A DNA stretch of 64,000 nucleotides from Pirellula sp. (GTDB lineage Bacteria; Planctomycetota; Planctomycetia; Pirellulales; Pirellulaceae). The notes under the pieces are model-generated. The model was not told the origin of the DNA. It was given only the letters and a program-made list of their open reading frames with translations, and did no database searches. The translations under genes were made by a program, and so were the position numbers. Shown here piece by piece: positions 27,027 through 36,784 of this stretch. The stretch is taken from NCBI GenBank assembly GCA_021300015.1, contig JAJTFB010000002.1, positions 31,950-95,949 on the forward strand, written 5' to 3'. How positions within the stretch are numbered: the stretch's first letter is position 1; every line of letters begins with the position of its first letter.

Positions 27027-28820
27027 TCATTCCTTGGGTTTTCCGGATGGATCCTGACTCCATCGACGCATCATTCGGTTGATTCTAGGGTCGACGGGTC
27101 CTCCGACCACGACACCTGGCTGACTGAGCCAAAAACTGTTGAACTGAGAAAGATACTTCAGCACGCTGGGTTTGTCGGTTTGATCGATCGATTCCTCGAT
27201 TTTCCTCTGAAAGTAGAAAGCGGAAACGCTCCCAGATTTCTCAGCCAAATCGAGCAATTTCCTTGCCTCTTCCTTGCGACTGTTGGACCAGTAGATCCTT
27301 GATTGGATATCGAAAAGAGCAGGATCTTGCGTTTTGATATAGAGTCGCTCGGCCGCGTCGGCAAAAACGACTCCGAATTCGTCGAAGTTCAAGCCTGCTC
27401 GAACGGAATGGTAGTGCCTCAGCCACATCGAAAGCAAAAGAGCATCGAGCCCGGAATCATCGGGAAACGCTTCGCGAAATTGCCTTGTTTTTTCTTTAAG
27501 TTGACCGTAGTTCGAGGTGACGCATTGGGCGATCTGGATCAAGCTTTTTGATCGTCCGGAGCGGATTTGCTCAAGCGATCGATCGATTCGGAGGGTCGTC
27601 GCAGCATCGGGTCTCCTGGGTGAAAAAACCAGCTCTTCGGCTAGCGGTTCCTCGCTCTGCGATTCGTATTCCCCAAACACATCGATGATGCCTTCAGGCC
27701 GCCATCCTTCAGGAACCTTGCGTTCCGAAACCCGAACTTTGTTCATAAAGGCCATAAAGTCTCGTTCACCGATCGAACCCGAGGCTCGACTGAGTTGAAC
27801 ATCGCCCGGTATCGAAACAGCATCGGACCAAATCACCCGATCTTGTTCCACATTGAAAAGCAGAACCATGTACCCAAACATCGGAGTAAAGATGGTCTGG
27901 CTAACCGTGCCGTCATCCGGGTTTAGTTCTGCTTTATCTGGTCTTGAAGGTCTATCCGATGGGCTCGATGCGAATAGATCTCGTGCAACATTCGCGTATT
28001 CGTCGAACGAAATCATTTGGCGCAGGCTATCGATCCACGGATCTGACTGAACTAGATCGACAAGTTCCAACGGGTCGTGGAAGTACCGTACCAAGACACC
28101 TAGTGCATAAGGACCTTGATGGATTCCAATCACCTTCCAATTGCTTCCCGTGGTATTCAAGGGATTGGAGACCGCATCGATAGGGATGCCCTGCAATCGA
28201 TCGAAGATTTGTTCGATCGACAGCTTATCCTGGTAGGCTCTCAGAGAGCCTTCGGGTGAGAAAACTCGGTTCTTAAAGGTGTCCGTATTTAGCTTCTGCC
28301 AGAATCGAAGTGGATCCATGGACTGACCGACCTGAGCGATTTGCTCCGAGTAGGACCGGATCTGCTGGCCTTTTGGATCTTTCGGGAAATCTTTGTCCCA
28401 CTTGGCCACCGAGGACCATCGAAAATCCTTGGGTTCCGAGGGCTCGACTTGACCCGTAGCGTTTTTTTGATTGGGTTGTTTTTTAATCAAACCCCAGCGT
28501 TGGCCATTTCCGCCGTTCCAAAATGCGATCGCCAGGATCATCGCAGCGGCGAGGCCCACCGTGGCAAACCCGATTGCCAGCCAGAGACGCGAACGGTTCG
28601 TTCCCTCGCGATTCTGCAAGATTTGCGCCGAAGTTACCTCTCCAAATCGATCGGATTCGGGATTGACTGCGAGCGAATGGGGACCTCGAATTCGGTCTTG
28701 GAGATCAAAGACCTTTTCGGTTACGGAAACTGCGTTAGCACACCGGGGGCACTGGACTTGCGTGCCTGATTTGGCCGAGGTCCGAAACTGCTGGCCACAC
28801 TTGCAAATAACTCGAGCCAT
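27027..28820 (-). CDS. Hypothetical zinc-ribbon/membrane protein, paralogue of the previous gene
   Basis: I do not recognise this 597-residue protein. It shares the architecture of its neighbour: an N-terminal zinc ribbon with Cys6, Cys8, Cys24 and Cys27 at identical positions (ICKCGQQF...CPRC), a membrane segment at about residues 79-101, and a long soluble C-terminal part. Matching blocks run through the whole length, including SIPGDVQLS, IDVFGEYES and AERLYIKTQDPALFDIQSRIYW. The cytoplasmic zinc ribbon plus one membrane helix suggests a sensor or scaffold reaching across the inner membrane, but that is inference. The start at the ATG at 28820 is supported by the conserved ribbon. The gene is probably co-transcribed with its paralogue. 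Confidence 0.7.
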   Translation of the reverse strand: MARVICKCGQQFRTSAKSGTQVQCPRCANAVSVTEKVFDLQDRIRGPHSLAVNPESDRFGEVTSAQILQNREGTNRSRLWLAIGFATVGLAAAMILAIAFWNGGNGQRWGLIKKQPNQKNATGQVEPSEPKDFRWSSVAKWDKDFPKDPKGQQIRSYSEQIAQVGQSMDPLRFWQKLNTDTFKNRVFSPEGSLRAYQDKLSIEQIFDRLQGIPIDAVSNPLNTTGSNWKVIGIHQGPYALGVLVRYFHDPLELVDLVQSDPWIDSLRQMISFDEYANVARDLFASSPSDRPSRPDKAELNPDDGTVSQTIFTPMFGYMVLLFNVEQDRVIWSDAVSIPGDVQLSRASGSIGERDFMAFMNKVRVSERKVPEGWRPEGIIDVFGEYESQSEEPLAEELVFSPRRPDAATTLRIDRSLEQIRSGRSKSLIQIAQCVTSNYGQLKEKTRQFREAFPDDSGLDALLLSMWLRHYHSVRAGLNFDEFGVVFADAAERLYIKTQDPALFDIQSRIYWSNSRKEEARKLLDLAEKSGSVSAFYFQRKIEESIDQTDKPSVLKYLSQFNSFWLSQPGVVVGGPVDPRINRMMRRWSQDPSGKPKE

Positions 28821-28926
28821 CGAATCCCCCCCTCAGGAATCTAACTGGCGTGATCCATCCTGCCGATTATCCGGACGTCGAAGTCGAAAAGATAGAGCTC
28901 GTTTTTCGAAAACTGGTTTGCTGTTC

Positions 28927-29886
28927 CTATTGGTGCATTGCGCTTCGCACATTCACATCGAACCCATCATCGGTAGCAAACTGGCTTCCTGGTTCCATGT
29001 GTGCCCTTCGGAGCATTGCAAGCCCGATCCAAAGTCCTCTGCCGTTTTCGATGGTGTCCGATGGGCTAGCTGAGGTTACTGTTCCGATGGATTTCCCACT
29101 CAGCATCAATTCGGTGGGCCCTGAAAACCTCCAACCCGAGTCGGTACGCAGTTCGACCAAAGCGAGTTTTTTTTGTACTTGCCCAAGGGCATCGAGCCGA
29201 GCGACGGTTTCCTGACCTAGATAGCAACCTTTGTTGAACGAAATAGCTCTCGCATCGATACCGATTTCCTGCGGCAGATTCCGCTCATCGATATCGACGC
29301 CATACCAGGGCCAGAAGTTTTTGATTCGCAGCGTTTCCCAGGCCGAGCCATCATGCTTTTGGAGATTAGGGGTTTGGCTGGCATGGCAAACGCTGGACAG
29401 TTGAGCGATCTGTGGAGACTGAGTTCCTAGCGTTGCCAAGACCAGGAGCGTACCGGGGCCTAACCAAGGGACCTGAATGCTGATGGCTTGATTGTCAAAT
29501 ACCTCTGAGCATTCTTTGGTTTCGAGCAACTCTGCGAGATGCGTTTGCATCCAGGGGGATTCAGGCCGAAGCAGGTAGGGTAAAAACACCTCGGAGACAT
29601 CGCGGACCATCGCATCCTCTCGGATGATGTATCGATCGATATGAGGGACCAGTCGATGGGCTTGCCCGGGCGAGGAGATCCAGAGCGTGCGCGCATCGAG
29701 GCAAGCGACCGAGCCATGGGAGATGGTCCGCCCCTTGACATCGAGCATGAACGACTCTTTGCTTTGTCCGCTTTGTAACGAACGCAGGTCTTGCGTGCAG
29801 AGGTTGTTGAGGATCTTGTTGCGATCGGCCCCGGTCAACTCCAGGACGGTCAGTGGACCGATTGAAAATCCTTCGGGAAGACTCAT
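28927..29886 (-). CDS. ygfZ: Folate-binding protein YgfZ (GcvT-like)
   Basis: This 319-residue protein belongs to the YgfZ/IBA57 branch of the GcvT fold, which uses a tetrahydrofolate derivative to help assemble or repair Fe-S clusters in certain enzymes. The family hallmark K-G-C-Y-x-G-Q-E is present as KGCYLGQETVARLDALG. N-terminal features such as LTGADRNKILNNLCTQDLRSL and DVKGRTISHGSVACLD match the folate-binding domain. Length is normal. It follows ychF by six bases on the same strand and is probably co-transcribed. Reported partners include radical-SAM and other Fe-S enzymes, which fits any Fe-S dehydratase in this genome. Confidence 0.88.
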   Translation of the reverse strand: MSLPEGFSIGPLTVLELTGADRNKILNNLCTQDLRSLQSGQSKESFMLDVKGRTISHGSVACLDARTLWISSPGQAHRLVPHIDRYIIREDAMVRDVSEVFLPYLLRPESPWMQTHLAELLETKECSEVFDNQAISIQVPWLGPGTLLVLATLGTQSPQIAQLSSVCHASQTPNLQKHDGSAWETLRIKNFWPWYGVDIDERNLPQEIGIDARAISFNKGCYLGQETVARLDALGQVQKKLALVELRTDSGWRFSGPTELMLSGKSIGTVTSASPSDTIENGRGLWIGLAMLRRAHMEPGSQFATDDGFDVNVRSAMHQ

Positions 29887-29892
29887 AGATTT

Positions 29893-30984
29893 TTAGACGT
29901 TGAACAGGAAGTGGCAGATATCTCCGTCTTGCATGATATAGCTCTTGCCTTCGGTCCGCATCTTGCCGTTAGCCCGGATTTCCTTTTCGTTGCTGAATTT
30001 TTCCAGGTCCTCAAGGGCATAGCATTCGCAGCGGATGAAACCTCGTTCGAAGTCGGTGTGGATAACACCGGCGGCCTGGGGTGCCGTTGCACCGATGGGA
30101 ATGGTCCAGGCTCGGATTTCCTTTTCTCCAGCGGTGAAATAGCTTTGCAATCCGAGGGTCTTGTACGTTTGCCTTGCTACCGACTGGAGAGCAGGTTCTT
30201 CGAGTCCGACGGCAGCGAGCATTTCGCTCCGATCGGGGTCTTCGAGTTCAGCGATTTCCGACTCGAGTTTGGCGCATACAGGGACGACCAACGCACCTTT
30301 TTTTGCGGCGAGTTCACGGACGCGTTGGACCATGGGGCCTTGGCCGTGCAGATCGGTTTCGTCGACGTTGGCGATGTAGAGGATGGGCTTGGCCGTCATG
30401 AGTCCGAAGCTGCGTATGGCCTTGGACTCGGCTTCGTCGAGTTGGAGGGAGCGCAAAGGCTGTTCGGAGTTGAGGTGTTCTAGGCATTTTTGCATAACAC
30501 CGACTCGAAATTTTGCTTCTTTATCGCCGGTTCTCGCGGCGCGCTCGGCTTTTGGAATCGCCGTTTCGACGCTCTGGATGTCGGAAAAAAGGAGTTCCAT
30601 TTCGATCGTTTCCATATCGGAAACCGGATCGATTTTGCCTGCCACGTGAGTCACATCCGGATCTTCAAAGCAACGGACGACTTGCAAGATCGCGTCGACC
30701 TCTCGGATGTGGCTTAGGAATTTATTCCCGAGCCCTTCTCCCTCGCTTGCACCTTTGACGATCCCGGCGATGTCGACCAATTTGAACATCGCAGGGATAA
30801 TCTTTTGCGTTTTGATGAAATGCTCGATTCGTTTGAGCCTCGCGTCGGGGATACTGACGATCCCCTCGTTGGGCTCGATCGTGCAGAACGGATAGTTCGC
30901 AGCTTGGGCTCCTTGCGATCCGGTCAACGCATTGAACAGAGTGCTTTTACCCACATTGGGCAAACCTACAATTCCAGCTTCCAT
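29893..30984 (-). CDS. ychF: YchF/OLA1-family ATP/GTP-binding protein
   Basis: This 363-residue P-loop protein belongs to the Obg-related YchF subfamily, which hydrolyses ATP in preference to GTP and binds ribosomes. The G1 motif GLPNVGKS starts at residue 7, the G3 region is [19 protein letters not shown], and the base-recognition motif is the YchF form NVDE instead of NKxD. The C-terminal TGS-type domain shows [13 protein letters not shown] sequence ([15 protein letters not shown]) and [14 protein letters not shown]. Length is standard. It is the first gene of a pair with ygfZ. The lysS gene upstream ends 39 bases before it, so a three-gene transcript is possible. Confidence 0.94.
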   Translation of the reverse strand: MEAGIVGLPNVGKSTLFNALTGSQGAQAANYPFCTIEPNEGIVSIPDARLKRIEHFIKTQKIIPAMFKLVDIAGIVKGASEGEGLGNKFLSHIREVDAILQVVRCFEDPDVTHVAGKIDPVSDMETIEMELLFSDIQSVETAIPKAERAARTGDKEAKFRVGVMQKCLEHLNSEQPLRSLQLDEAESKAIRSFGLMTAKPILYIANVDETDLHGQGPMVQRVRELAAKKGALVVPVCAKLESEIAELEDPDRSEMLAAVGLEEPALQSVARQTYKTLGLQSYFTAGEKEIRAWTIPIGATAPQAAGVIHTDFERGFIRCECYALEDLEKFSNEKEIRANGKMRTEGKSYIMQDGDICHFLFNV

Positions 30985-31023
30985 CGACTTGTCTTTCTAT
31001 TGCCAATTGCTATTTCGTTCGCC

Positions 31024-32610
31024 TTAGGATTCATGCCGCAACAGCGGGAAGAGAATCACATCGCGGATGCTTCGAGAGTTCGTCAAAAGCATCACCAATC
31101 GATCGATTCCGATCCCCAATCCTCCTGCGGGGGGCATCCCGTATCTCAAGGCTCGGATGAAATCGCTATCCATCTTGGCCATCGAGTCTTCCTCGGACAT
31201 TCCCTCGAGCTGGGTTTTGAAGAGCGATTCTTGAAGGATCGGATCGTTGAGTTCGGTGTAAGCGTTTGCGAGTTCCATGCCGTGGATGAAAAGTTCGAAG
31301 CGTTCGGCGATGTTGGGGTTCGTGGCGCTTCGCTTGGTCAGTGGGCATAGGCTAGCTGGGTAGTCGGTGACAAAGATAGGGCCTACCAAGGAGTCTTCGA
31401 CTTTCTCTTCGAAGACCTCGCTGACGACGACGTCGGGGTGTTTGCCTTGAGGATCCAACCCGATCTTTTTGGCCAGTGTGGCGATCGCTTCGGTATCGTC
31501 GATCTTCAGTCCGGTATGCTCTTCGAAGAGCTCCGAGTAGGTTTTCCTGGCAAACGGCGGGGTGAAATCGATCGCAAGATCGCCCCACATCAATTGGTAA
31601 CCTTGGCCCGTCGCCTCGATCGCTTCGACGATGATTTGCTGGGTCAGATCCATCATGACTTTGTAGTCGGCGTAAGCCCAATACAATTCGATCATGGTGA
31701 ACTCAGGATTGTGCTTTGGGCTGATTCCTTCGTTCCGGTAGACTCGGCCTATTTCATACACTCGCTCGATGCCGCCGACCATGAGCCGCTTCAAGTGCAG
31801 TTCCAGCGCGATTCGCAGGACAAGCTTCATGTCCAGGGCGTTGTGGTGGGTTTGGAACGGTTTGGCGGCCGCGCCGCCGGCGATGGTGTGAAGGGTTGGA
31901 CCCTCGACCTCCACAAACTCATGCTTGGAAAGCGTTTTGCGGATCGATTGAATAATTTTCGTTCGTTTCAAAAACGTCTGGAGCGACTCTGGGTTGTAGG
32001 TCAGATCGACATAGCGCATTCGCTGACGCAACTCTGGGTCTTGCAAGCCAGCATGCTTCTCCGGTGGTGGCTCGAGCGTCTTGGTCATGTAGTGCAATTT
32101 CGATGCGAAAACGGTCAACTCACCGGTGTTGGTCCGTCCTAGTCGTCCGTCGACGCCGATCAAATCTCCGAAATCCAGAAGCTTCGTAAGCTCGAAATCC
32201 TCGTCGGGTAGGTGCCCCTTGGGGATCATCACTTGGATATCGCCGGTCAGATCCCGGATGTTCAAGAAAACCAACTTGCCGGCCGTCCGCATCAGGAGAA
32301 TTCGACCCGCGATGCGGACCTGGGGGCCTACTTCTTGGCCTTCCCCCTGCTGGGTCTTCCAAGCTCGGTAGTCGACCGGAACGGAGGCCTCGAAGTCGGG
32401 CAACTCGACGATCGAGCCGTCCTGCTTCTCAAAATGGACTTCCGGGGCTTTGGCACGGACTGCATCGATAAAAAGTCGTTGGTCAAAACGATGGCCCCAA
32501 GGGTCGATTCCCATGGCCTCGATCTTCTTGAGCTTTTCGAGCCGCGCAGCTTGATGCACCCCAAGTTCATGAGAATTTTGCGAGCCAGAATCGGACTTCG
32601 GGTCAGACAT
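31024..32610 (-). CDS. lysS: Lysyl-tRNA synthetase, class II
   Basis: This 528-residue enzyme charges tRNA-Lys. The N-terminal OB-fold anticodon-binding domain is visible in VRIAGRILLMRTAGKLVFLNI and FGDLIGVDGRLGRTNTGELTV. Class II motif 2 is RVYRNEGISPKHNPEFTMIE and motif 3 is GGLGIGIDRLVMLLTN. It is slightly longer than E. coli LysS (505 residues) because of a longer N-terminus and an insert around residues 60-85 (QDGSIVELPDFEASVPVDYR). The ATG at 32610 gives MSDPKSDSGSQNSHELG, and conserved sequence begins soon after. The 97-base space to the divergent rarA gene must hold promoters for both. Confidence 0.95.
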   Translation of the reverse strand: MSDPKSDSGSQNSHELGVHQAARLEKLKKIEAMGIDPWGHRFDQRLFIDAVRAKAPEVHFEKQDGSIVELPDFEASVPVDYRAWKTQQGEGQEVGPQVRIAGRILLMRTAGKLVFLNIRDLTGDIQVMIPKGHLPDEDFELTKLLDFGDLIGVDGRLGRTNTGELTVFASKLHYMTKTLEPPPEKHAGLQDPELRQRMRYVDLTYNPESLQTFLKRTKIIQSIRKTLSKHEFVEVEGPTLHTIAGGAAAKPFQTHHNALDMKLVLRIALELHLKRLMVGGIERVYEIGRVYRNEGISPKHNPEFTMIELYWAYADYKVMMDLTQQIIVEAIEATGQGYQLMWGDLAIDFTPPFARKTYSELFEEHTGLKIDDTEAIATLAKKIGLDPQGKHPDVVVSEVFEEKVEDSLVGPIFVTDYPASLCPLTKRSATNPNIAERFELFIHGMELANAYTELNDPILQESLFKTQLEGMSEEDSMAKMDSDFIRALRYGMPPAGGLGIGIDRLVMLLTNSRSIRDVILFPLLRHES

Positions 32611-32707
32611 TGTCTAAAATCCGTAGGAGTAGGAAAACCGAAAACCCGAGATTGTAGGGAATTGCTCGGGAAAACCAAGCTCATTCGCCCCCCCGCGGAT
32701 CGTACCT

Positions 32708-34078
32708 ATGCCAAGCGGCCAAGAAACAATGGATTTATTTTCAAAAGCCGAGGAAGCCAACCGTCAAAGCGCTCAGCCTTTGGCCGCCCGAATGCGGCCA
32801 GCGACCCTCGATCAGATGGTCGGACAGTCCCATATTCTCGCTCCCGGTAAGCTTCTGAGGCGTCTGGTCGAGGCCCACCGCGTCCAATCGCTGCTCTTCT
32901 ACGGCCCCCCCGGGACCGGCAAAACAACCCTGGCAAGACTCATCGCCGCAGAGACCCAAGCCGCTTTCCGGCAGATCAATGCCGTCACAAGCGGTATCAA
33001 AGAACTTCGCGAAGCGCTCGATTGGGCTCGAAACGAATTGAGCGTCACAGGCTCTAGGCCGATCCTCTTTATCGACGAAATCCACCGCTTCAACCGCTCC
33101 CAACAAGACGCCTTATTGCCCGACGTCGAATCCGGAACGATCGCTCTCGTCGGCGCGACGACGAGCAACCCCTTCTTTGCAGTCAATGGTGCATTGCTCA
33201 GTCGCTCGCAAGTCTTCGAACTTCACCCTCTGTCGGAAACAGAGTTGGTAGGGCTGCTTCGACGCGCCATTGAGGACCCACAATTGGGGTTTGGGCGATA
33301 TGCGATCCGAGTCGACGAGCGAGCCCTCGAGTACTGTGCCCGGATTGCCGAGGGGGATGCTCGACGCGCTTTGAACGCTTTGGAAATTTCGGTCCTCTCC
33401 TCGAATCGACACCCGATCGAACTGACCGTCGAGCTGATGCAAGAGAGCATGCAGAAGAAAATACTCCAATTCGATCCGGCCGGTGACCAACACTATGACA
33501 TGGCAAGCGCGTTGATCAAGAGCCTTCGGGGATCCGATGCCGATGCGGCCCTATACTGGCTTGCTCGCGCCATAGAAAGTGGCGAGGAGATCCGATTCCT
33601 AACACGACGACTGGTGATCTTTGCCAGCGAAGACATTGGCAATGCGGACCCGCGTGCGCTGAGCCTTGCGGTCGCGACGATGCAAGCTTGCGAATTTGTC
33701 GGTCTGCCCGAATGCCAGTTGAATCTATCCCAGGCCGTGATTTATTTGGCGCTAGCACCCAAAAGCAATTCCGCTACGACGGCCATCATGACCGCACGCC
33801 ATGAAGTCCAAGAAGGGACCTTGATCCCTGTTCCAATCCACCTTCGCGATGGCCATTATGCGGGCTCCAAGCAACTCGGCCACGGCGTCGGATACCAGTA
33901 CTCCCACGATGCGCCCGATGGAATTGCCACCCAAGACTACTTGGGGGTCGATCGTCAGTTCTACCATCCGACAGAGCGCGGCGCGGAGCGTGAGCTCGCG
34001 CTTCGCTACAATGCAATTCGCAACAAACTCAAACCACCCTCCGAACGTCCCGGTTCTGCGATGGAGAGCAACCCATGA
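32708..34078 (+). CDS. rarA: Replication-associated recombination protein A (RarA/MgsA AAA ATPase)
   Basis: This 456-residue AAA+ ATPase acts at stalled replication forks. The Walker A motif is GPPGTGKTTLARLIA, Walker B is PILFIDEIHRFNRSQQD, and sensor 1 is ALVGATTSNPFF. The C-terminal tetramerisation region has SEDIGNADPRALSLAVA and NLSQAVIYLALAPKSNS. The N-terminal PLAARMRPATLDQMVGQSH is typical. The ATG at 32708 is given; the ATG at 32729 gives MDLFSKAEE, which many RarA proteins resemble, and may be the true start. The stop overlaps the next gene's ATG (ATGA at 34075-34078). Confidence 0.92.
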   Translation: MPSGQETMDLFSKAEEANRQSAQPLAARMRPATLDQMVGQSHILAPGKLLRRLVEAHRVQSLLFYGPPGTGKTTLARLIAAETQAAFRQINAVTSGIKELREALDWARNELSVTGSRPILFIDEIHRFNRSQQDALLPDVESGTIALVGATTSNPFFAVNGALLSRSQVFELHPLSETELVGLLRRAIEDPQLGFGRYAIRVDERALEYCARIAEGDARRALNALEISVLSSNRHPIELTVELMQESMQKKILQFDPAGDQHYDMASALIKSLRGSDADAALYWLARAIESGEEIRFLTRRLVIFASEDIGNADPRALSLAVATMQACEFVGLPECQLNLSQAVIYLALAPKSNSATTAIMTARHEVQEGTLIPVPIHLRDGHYAGSKQLGHGVGYQYSHDAPDGIATQDYLGVDRQFYHPTERGAERELALRYNAIRNKLKPPSERPGSAMESNP

Positions 34079-35412
34079 TTCCTATCTTCCACCGATCGAA
34101 CTATCGATCCGAGTCCCTCTTCTGGGCTTGCCTTGCATGCCTATCGGGCATCGTTTTATCGGCCCCGATCCAAGAGCCACCCGAGAGCGTCCCCTTGAAG
34201 CAACGGGTCGAATCGCTCTCCAAAGAACTCGACGCGGACAAGGAGCAGCAACGAGACGCTGCCGAAAAAGCGCTGCTGGAAATCGGACCCGATGCGCTCG
34301 AGTTCCTTCCGCAAACCGACGACTTGTCATCCGAGGAATGGACCATGCGGATCGAACGGATTCGAGCCCGGTTTATCGAGGATTCCACCCTCGATTTCCA
34401 TGAGCCGTCCATGGTCAACATCCAAGGCACGCTGAGCGTTTTCGAGGCTCTCGAAGCGATCCAAAAGCAAACGCGAAATCCCATAGGACTCGACCCATTT
34501 CGAAGCCAAGAAGTATTTCAAGAAAAATTCGATTTCGCCATCCAAGGAGTGACCTTCTGGGAAGCTATCGACGAGGTGCTCGAAAAAATCGACTGGCAGA
34601 TTATTCCAAGGGACGGCGCGGGATTGTTGTTTGGCCCCAAATTCGCAATCCCAGAGGGGCAATCCGAGGTGCTCAAGGCCATCTCCGTCGAGGCCCCCCC
34701 GCCGATCTACATCGGGATCCTCCGCATGCAACCGATTTCCCTGAGCAAATCGATAAACTTCCTGGACCCCTTGCAAAGCACCGCGACCCTCGAATTCTCC
34801 TTGCACTGGGAACCCCGGTTCCATCCGGTATTTGTCCGTTTTCCCATGGACAACTTGATGGTCCGCACCGACAACAGCGAACTTCTGTTGGTACCCAAGG
34901 ATCAGTCCAGCGAGTATGTCCCCTCGGGCTCTCAAATGATCACCTCGATGCGAGTGATCAAACCGACCCCAGCAGCCTTGAAGATCGGGGCGTGGAAAGG
35001 GGAACTGCAAATCGCCGTACCAGGGCGACTATCGACGATCGAGTTTACCTCTCCGACCGAAAACAGCGGTAAAAGCCTCAGTACCGGCGACATGAAGGTT
35101 GTCCTCGAGTCGGCCCGAAAGAATCGGGATTTGCAAGAGATCCAAATCGGCGTATCGTTAGCCAACCAGCCCTCGAGCGACGTGCTCCAAGGCTGGATCG
35201 CCCTTACGGATGCTTATCTTTTGGACAAAGAGGGCAAGAAGATCGAACATGCCGGTTGGGCTACGACCCGATTAACCAAAAACGACATCGGGCTGAGTTA
35301 TCTCTTTGACATCGAGGAAGACTTGAGCCAATACCGATTCGTCTACAAGGCGCCCGATTCGGTGATCCTCCAGACCGTCGAGTATGAGTTCAACAACATT
35401 CCGTTTCCTTAA
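34075..35412 (+). CDS. Hypothetical exported protein
   Basis: I do not recognise this 445-residue protein. A signal peptide covers about residues 1-30 (hydrophobic FWACLACLSGIVLSAP). A charged helical region follows (residues 42-100), in which EKALLEIGPDALEFL resembles a HEAT-like repeat unit. Then comes a region with a secretin-like small fold pattern (VFEALEAIQKQTRNPIGLD and FWEAIDEVLEKIDWQI), followed by beta-rich sequence to the end. The alternation of helix-turn-strand near residues 120-190 resembles short periplasmic domains found in secretion proteins, but that is only a resemblance. It is translationally coupled to rarA by a four-base overlap. A 14-base tandem duplication (35411-35437) starts at its stop codon. 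Confidence 0.65.
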   Translation: MIPIFHRSNYRSESLFWACLACLSGIVLSAPIQEPPESVPLKQRVESLSKELDADKEQQRDAAEKALLEIGPDALEFLPQTDDLSSEEWTMRIERIRARFIEDSTLDFHEPSMVNIQGTLSVFEALEAIQKQTRNPIGLDPFRSQEVFQEKFDFAIQGVTFWEAIDEVLEKIDWQIIPRDGAGLLFGPKFAIPEGQSEVLKAISVEAPPPIYIGILRMQPISLSKSINFLDPLQSTATLEFSLHWEPRFHPVFVRFPMDNLMVRTDNSELLLVPKDQSSEYVPSGSQMITSMRVIKPTPAALKIGAWKGELQIAVPGRLSTIEFTSPTENSGKSLSTGDMKVVLESARKNRDLQEIQIGVSLANQPSSDVLQGWIALTDAYLLDKEGKKIEHAGWATTRLTKNDIGLSYLFDIEEDLSQYRFVYKAPDSVILQTVEYEFNNIPFP

Positions 35413-35437
35413 ATCTGCATCGAAAAATCTGCATCGA
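35411..35437 (+). repeat. 14-base tandem duplication at a stop codon
   Basis: The sequence AAATCTGCATCGA occurs at 35411-35423 and again at 35425-35437, a period of 14 bases. The first copy overlaps the TAA stop of the preceding gene. Confidence 0.8.
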
Positions 35438-35468
35438 ACCTCCTTTGGATCCAAGAAATACTCAGCCT

Positions 35469-36719
35469 ATGATCGACTCGCTTGCTTGGGACCCCGAGAT
35501 GGAAAGTCCTGCGACGATCGCCATTCTCGGAGCTGGACCACTGGGGGTCGAAGCGGCACTCTATGCACGCTTTCTGGGTTACCATGTCTCGATCTTCGAA
35601 ACCCGACGCGTCGCACACCGGATGCTCGACTGGAACCTGCGACCCTTGGAGGAACCTGCCGGCAAGATCACCACGAGCCTAGGACTCTCGGCCCTGCAGG
35701 CCCAGGATCCGACGTACATACCGCCGGAACCTAGCAGGATCTTCAACGGAAAGCAGTACGCGGAAGAGTATCTTCTGCCCTTGGCGAAAACCGATCTGCT
35801 CTTCGACGACATCCACTTCCTGAGCCCCGTGATCGATATCTCTCGATTTCGTGTCGCAAGTCAGCCTGCTGCCGGACGCTTCGATGAGTACCCTTGGCAA
35901 GAGCGCTGCAACGATGAATTCCGAATCCTCGTCGAGGGCCGACACCGGGGGACCTGGGTCTCGCGCGCCGATTGCATCATCGACTGCCGAGGGAATCGAA
36001 GCACTCGAGTCGGGCTCGGTCCTGCCGGCGGATTGGCCATCGGTGAACTCGAAGCTCGTAAAGAGTTCCTCGAACATCTGCCCGGCGACCGGAAATTCGA
36101 TGCGAAGAAGTACGATGCCAAATCGATCCTCATCGCAGGCTCGACGCAGGAAGCTTGCCGGACTCTCCGCGAGTGCCTCGAGTACGCTGGCCATGAACGG
36201 CTCGTATGGGTTCTGCCCCCTGTTCAAAGCGATGAGCCTGAATTTCTCGCCAAGGCGAGGATGGAATTGGCCCAAAGAGCCTCCCCGAGTTTTGTGATGA
36301 TCGACAGCCTAGGTGTCGAGTCGATCACTCCACAAGAGCAAGGCTCTTGGCAAGTCCGATTGCTCAAAGAGGACGACTCGAGCGTCGAGCTGCAGGTCGA
36401 TCGGATCGTTAGCAGAACCGAGTATCAAGAAACACCCCTGGGCCCAACACTCCTTGCATACAACCCACAGGCATCGAACTTCCTGGAGTCGAGTCTGCAG
36501 CAATACGATCTATCGGATCATTCGCAAGATAAGCATTTGCCACGAGCGCGAGATGTCCTGACGCCAGAGCCTGGGTACTTTCGACTGCGGGCCGACTCCC
36601 TCTGGGAGATCGGCTTGGAACGCCTCCGGACCATTTTTGCAATTCTCGGGGGCCGCAGCGATTTGGACCTTTATGAAATCATGCGCAAGCAGCAATCGAC
36701 AGGGCCCCAAGACGCCTAG
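35469..36719 (+). CDS. FAD/NAD(P)-binding oxidoreductase-like protein
   Basis: This 416-residue protein has an N-terminal dinucleotide-binding Rossmann fold: strand IAILGAGPLG (GxGxxG at residues 21-26), helix VEAALYARFLG, and strand 2 ending in an acidic residue, HVSIFET. A second nucleotide-binding-like region may be DAKSILIAGSTQEACRTL near residue 218. The pattern resembles flavin-containing monooxygenases or pyridine nucleotide oxidoreductases that lack a recognisable active-site cysteine pair. The substrate is unknown. The ATG at 35469 is preferred to an upstream in-frame TTG at 35445. The stop codon is embedded in a 15-base tandem repeat. Confidence 0.65.
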   Translation: MIDSLAWDPEMESPATIAILGAGPLGVEAALYARFLGYHVSIFETRRVAHRMLDWNLRPLEEPAGKITTSLGLSALQAQDPTYIPPEPSRIFNGKQYAEEYLLPLAKTDLLFDDIHFLSPVIDISRFRVASQPAAGRFDEYPWQERCNDEFRILVEGRHRGTWVSRADCIIDCRGNRSTRVGLGPAGGLAIGELEARKEFLEHLPGDRKFDAKKYDAKSILIAGSTQEACRTLRECLEYAGHERLVWVLPPVQSDEPEFLAKARMELAQRASPSFVMIDSLGVESITPQEQGSWQVRLLKEDDSSVELQVDRIVSRTEYQETPLGPTLLAYNPQASNFLESSLQQYDLSDHSQDKHLPRARDVLTPEPGYFRLRADSLWEIGLERLRTIFAILGGRSDLDLYEIMRKQQSTGPQDA

Positions 36720-36752
36720 TTTCAGGACTCCTAGTTTCAGGACCCCTAGTTT
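36715..36752 (+). repeat. 15-base tandem repeat spanning a stop codon, about 2.5 copies
   Basis: CCTAGTTTCAGGACT (36715-36729) is followed by CCTAGTTTCAGGACC (36730-36744) and a partial third copy CCTAGTTT. The first copy holds the TAG stop of the oxidoreductase gene, so each copy repeats the stop trinucleotide. The period equals that of the duplication at 5760-5789. Confidence 0.9.
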
Positions 36753-36784
36753 TTCGCAGGCCAATCGAACCTCATCGCCTGTCT

